From an uncultured Oxalobacteraceae bacterium (GTDB lineage Bacteria; Pseudomonadota; Gammaproteobacteria; Burkholderiales; Burkholderiaceae), in contig CAMLFK010000132.1 of NCBI GenBank assembly GCA_946479255.1, positions 1-13,004 on the forward strand: a stretch of 13,004 bases of DNA, given 5' to 3'. Position numbers and translations under genes: made by a program. Below, piece after piece: positions 11,290 to 13,004 of this stretch (position 1 is its first letter; every line of letters begins with the position of its first letter). The notes under the pieces were generated by a model. That model was not told the origin of the DNA. It did not search any database and saw nothing but the letters and a program-made list of their open reading frames with translations.

Positions 11290-12939
11290 ATGAACTGGAA
11301 CACCATGAAACTGAGTATCAAACTACCGCTGACACTGACCGTATTGCTGCTGCTGATGGGCGCAACGGCGGTGGCCGGCTTTATCCAGCTAAACGGCGCG
11401 TTGAATACTTTCCGTACCGATGTCGCCAACGCCGTTCAACATGAACGGGAAGTGAACGCGATCAACCTTGCTTTCAGAGAACAAGTCCAGGACTGGAAAA
11501 ACACTCTGTTGCGGGGCAAAAACCCGGAAGCGCTCAAGAAAAACTGGGCTGCCTTCAAAGAACGCGAGCAAGAGGTTGCTGCCGGCGCAAAGCACCTCAT
11601 GGCCAGCTTGACCGACCCGCAAACTCGCGACCTGATTGGCAAGTTCGCCGCGGCACACACGCAAATGGGCGAAAAATACCGGGCAGGCTACGAAGTGTTT
11701 GTGGCTGCCGACTTTGCATCCGACCAGGGCGACGCCAGTGTCTCCGGCATGGATCGGGAACCTGTGAAGCTGCTGGCGCAAGCATCCGCGGATCTGGGCA
11801 AACGGGCCGCCGAGGTCAGAAGCTCGACACTGAAAGCAGCCAGCACGGCCGAGACCTTCAGTTATGCGGCACTGGCGGTCGTGTCCCTGCTCGGCCTGTT
11901 CATCGGCTACTTGCTCAGCCGCTCGATCATTACGCTGTTGGGCGGGGAGCCGGCGGATGCCGCAGCCACCGCCCACGCCATCGCCGGCGGTGATCTCTCC
12001 ACCGTGGTGCGCGTACGTGACGGCGACACCAGCAGCCTGATGGTCCAGATCAAGCAGATGCAATCGAGCCTGATTCGTATTGTCAGCGAGGTCAGGGCCG
12101 GCACCGATACGATCGCCACAGCCTCCGCCCAGATTGCATCCGGCAATCTCGATCTATCCTCCCGCACTGAACAGCAAGCAAGTTCGCTGGAAGAGACGGC
12201 GTCCTCCATGGAGGAATTGACGGGCACGGTCAAGCACAATGCCGACAATGCTGTTCACGCCAACGAGCTCGCCCGATCCGCCTCCTCGATAGCCATTCAA
12301 GGTGGAAACGTCGTATCGCAAGTGGTGAATACGATGGGCTCCATCAATGAATCGTCCAAGAAGATCGTCGACATCATTGGCGTTATCGACGGCATCGCGT
12401 TTCAGACCAATATACTCGCCTTGAATGCGGCGGTGGAAGCGGCGCGGGCCGGCGAGCAAGGGCGCGGTTTCGCCGTTGTTGCGACCGAAGTGCGCAACCT
12501 GGCGCAACGTTCGGCAGCAGCGGCCAAGGAGATCAAGACCTTGATTAGCGATTCAGTCGACAAAGTGGAGCTCGGCGCCAAACTGGTCGATCAGGCCGGT
12601 GTGACGATGGGACAGGTGGTTGCCAGCGTACAGAGGGTCACGGACATCATTGGCGAAATCACAGCTGCCAGCCGTGAACAAAACGACGGCATCGAGCAAA
12701 TCAATCAAGCGATCAGCCAGATGGATGATGTGACCCAACAGAATGCCGCCCTGGTGGAAGAAGCCGCGGCGGCAGCGCAGAGTCTGAAGGAGCAGTCGGA
12801 AAATCTGTCGCGTGTCGTCAGTGTTTTCACGCTGGCGGATAGCACGCAGCCTGAGGTCACCAGGGTGCAGGTGCGCAAAACACGCCCGGCAATCGACAAA
12901 GCCCGCCGGCATGAACTCGCATACGAGCGCCCGCAGTAA
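11290..12939 (+). CDS. Methyl-accepting chemotaxis protein (transmembrane receptor)
   Basis: The 549-residue receptor has TM1 at about 10-31, a periplasmic helical ligand-binding region at about 32-190 that fits the four-helix-bundle MCP type, TM2 at about 192-211 ([18 protein letters not shown]), HAMP at about 212-265, and a cytoplasmic coiled coil. The CheA/CheW-binding tip is near-consensus, [21 protein letters not shown] followed by [17 protein letters not shown] (from about 368). Candidate methylation helices are [15 protein letters not shown] (near 298) and [18 protein letters not shown] (near 485). It senses an unknown ligand and controls CheA. No C-terminal CheR-tethering pentapeptide such as NWETF is seen; the end is [10 protein letters not shown]. 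The start at 11290 follows AAGGGGAG and gives a normal short cytosolic N-terminus; an in-frame ATG at 11197 would place 31 extra residues and lies inside an inverted repeat. It is divergent from its neighbours and not obviously linked to the biosynthetic block. Confidence 0.95.
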   Translation: MNWNTMKLSIKLPLTLTVLLLLMGATAVAGFIQLNGALNTFRTDVANAVQHEREVNAINLAFREQVQDWKNTLLRGKNPEALKKNWAAFKEREQEVAAGAKHLMASLTDPQTRDLIGKFAAAHTQMGEKYRAGYEVFVAADFASDQGDASVSGMDREPVKLLAQASADLGKRAAEVRSSTLKAASTAETFSYAALAVVSLLGLFIGYLLSRSIITLLGGEPADAAATAHAIAGGDLSTVVRVRDGDTSSLMVQIKQMQSSLIRIVSEVRAGTDTIATASAQIASGNLDLSSRTEQQASSLEETASSMEELTGTVKHNADNAVHANELARSASSIAIQGGNVVSQVVNTMGSINESSKKIVDIIGVIDGIAFQTNILALNAAVEAARAGEQGRGFAVVATEVRNLAQRSAAAAKEIKTLISDSVDKVELGAKLVDQAGVTMGQVVASVQRVTDIIGEITAASREQNDGIEQINQAISQMDDVTQQNAALVEEAAAAAQSLKEQSENLSRVVSVFTLADSTQPEVTRVQVRKTRPAIDKARRHELAYERPQ

Positions 12940-12954
12940 AGCGTACAGACGAAA

Positions 12955-12991
12955 AAAAACCCCGGTTCGCACATGGCTTACCGGGGTTTTT
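12955..12991 (+). terminator. Intrinsic terminator of the chemotaxis receptor gene
   Basis: AAAAACCCCGGT (12955-12966) pairs fully with ACCGGGGTTTTT (12980-12991) around a 13-nt loop, and TCTCTT follows. It begins 15 bp after the receptor stop codon. The A-tract on the left arm means it could also work on the minus strand. Confidence 0.92.
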
Positions 12992-13004
12992 CTCTTATAA
13001 CTAG

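Overview
The window is GC-rich with AT-rich promoter gaps. It carries modular PKS/NRPS enzymes next to a tripartite efflux operon and a methyl-accepting chemotaxis protein of the common beta-proteobacterial type. This suggests a Burkholderiales bacterium, plausibly Oxalobacteraceae (Massilia, Duganella or Janthinobacterium-like). The taxonomic call is an inference from protein style and composition; no rRNA or other marker gene is present.

Positions 1-10375 hold five genes on the minus strand, all reading right to left. The first three form a tight operon for a tripartite pump: an EmrA/HlyD-type periplasmic adaptor (9248-10375), an EmrB-type 14-helix DHA2 transporter (7642-9237) and a NodT-family outer-membrane lipoprotein (6170-7618), with gaps of 10 and 23 bp. 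After 109 bp comes a 1643-residue assembly-line enzyme (1129-6060) with the order fatty acyl-AMP ligase, ACP, ketosynthase, acyltransferase, ACP. After 41 bp an NRPS gene starts with GTG (1087) and runs off the left edge. Its visible part is one heterocyclization-type (Cy) condensation domain. The simplest reading is a lipid-primed polyketide/peptide natural product: a free fatty acid is activated, extended with malonyl-CoA, joined to an amino acid, and exported by the pump. The PKS has no reducing domains, and two hallmark motifs of the Cy domain are altered, so the product cannot be read off from known pathways.

Positions 10376-10521 form the efflux leader, with a perfect 11-bp stem hairpin. 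Positions 10522-10984 hold two small tandem membrane proteins of YgaP/DUF2892 type, both with a CPMC motif. Positions 10985-11289 are an AT-rich divergent intergenic region with an inverted repeat and a short direct repeat. Positions 11290-12939 on the plus strand encode a chemotaxis receptor, followed by a strong intrinsic terminator (12955-12991).

No mobile elements, CRISPR arrays, tRNA or rRNA genes were seen.
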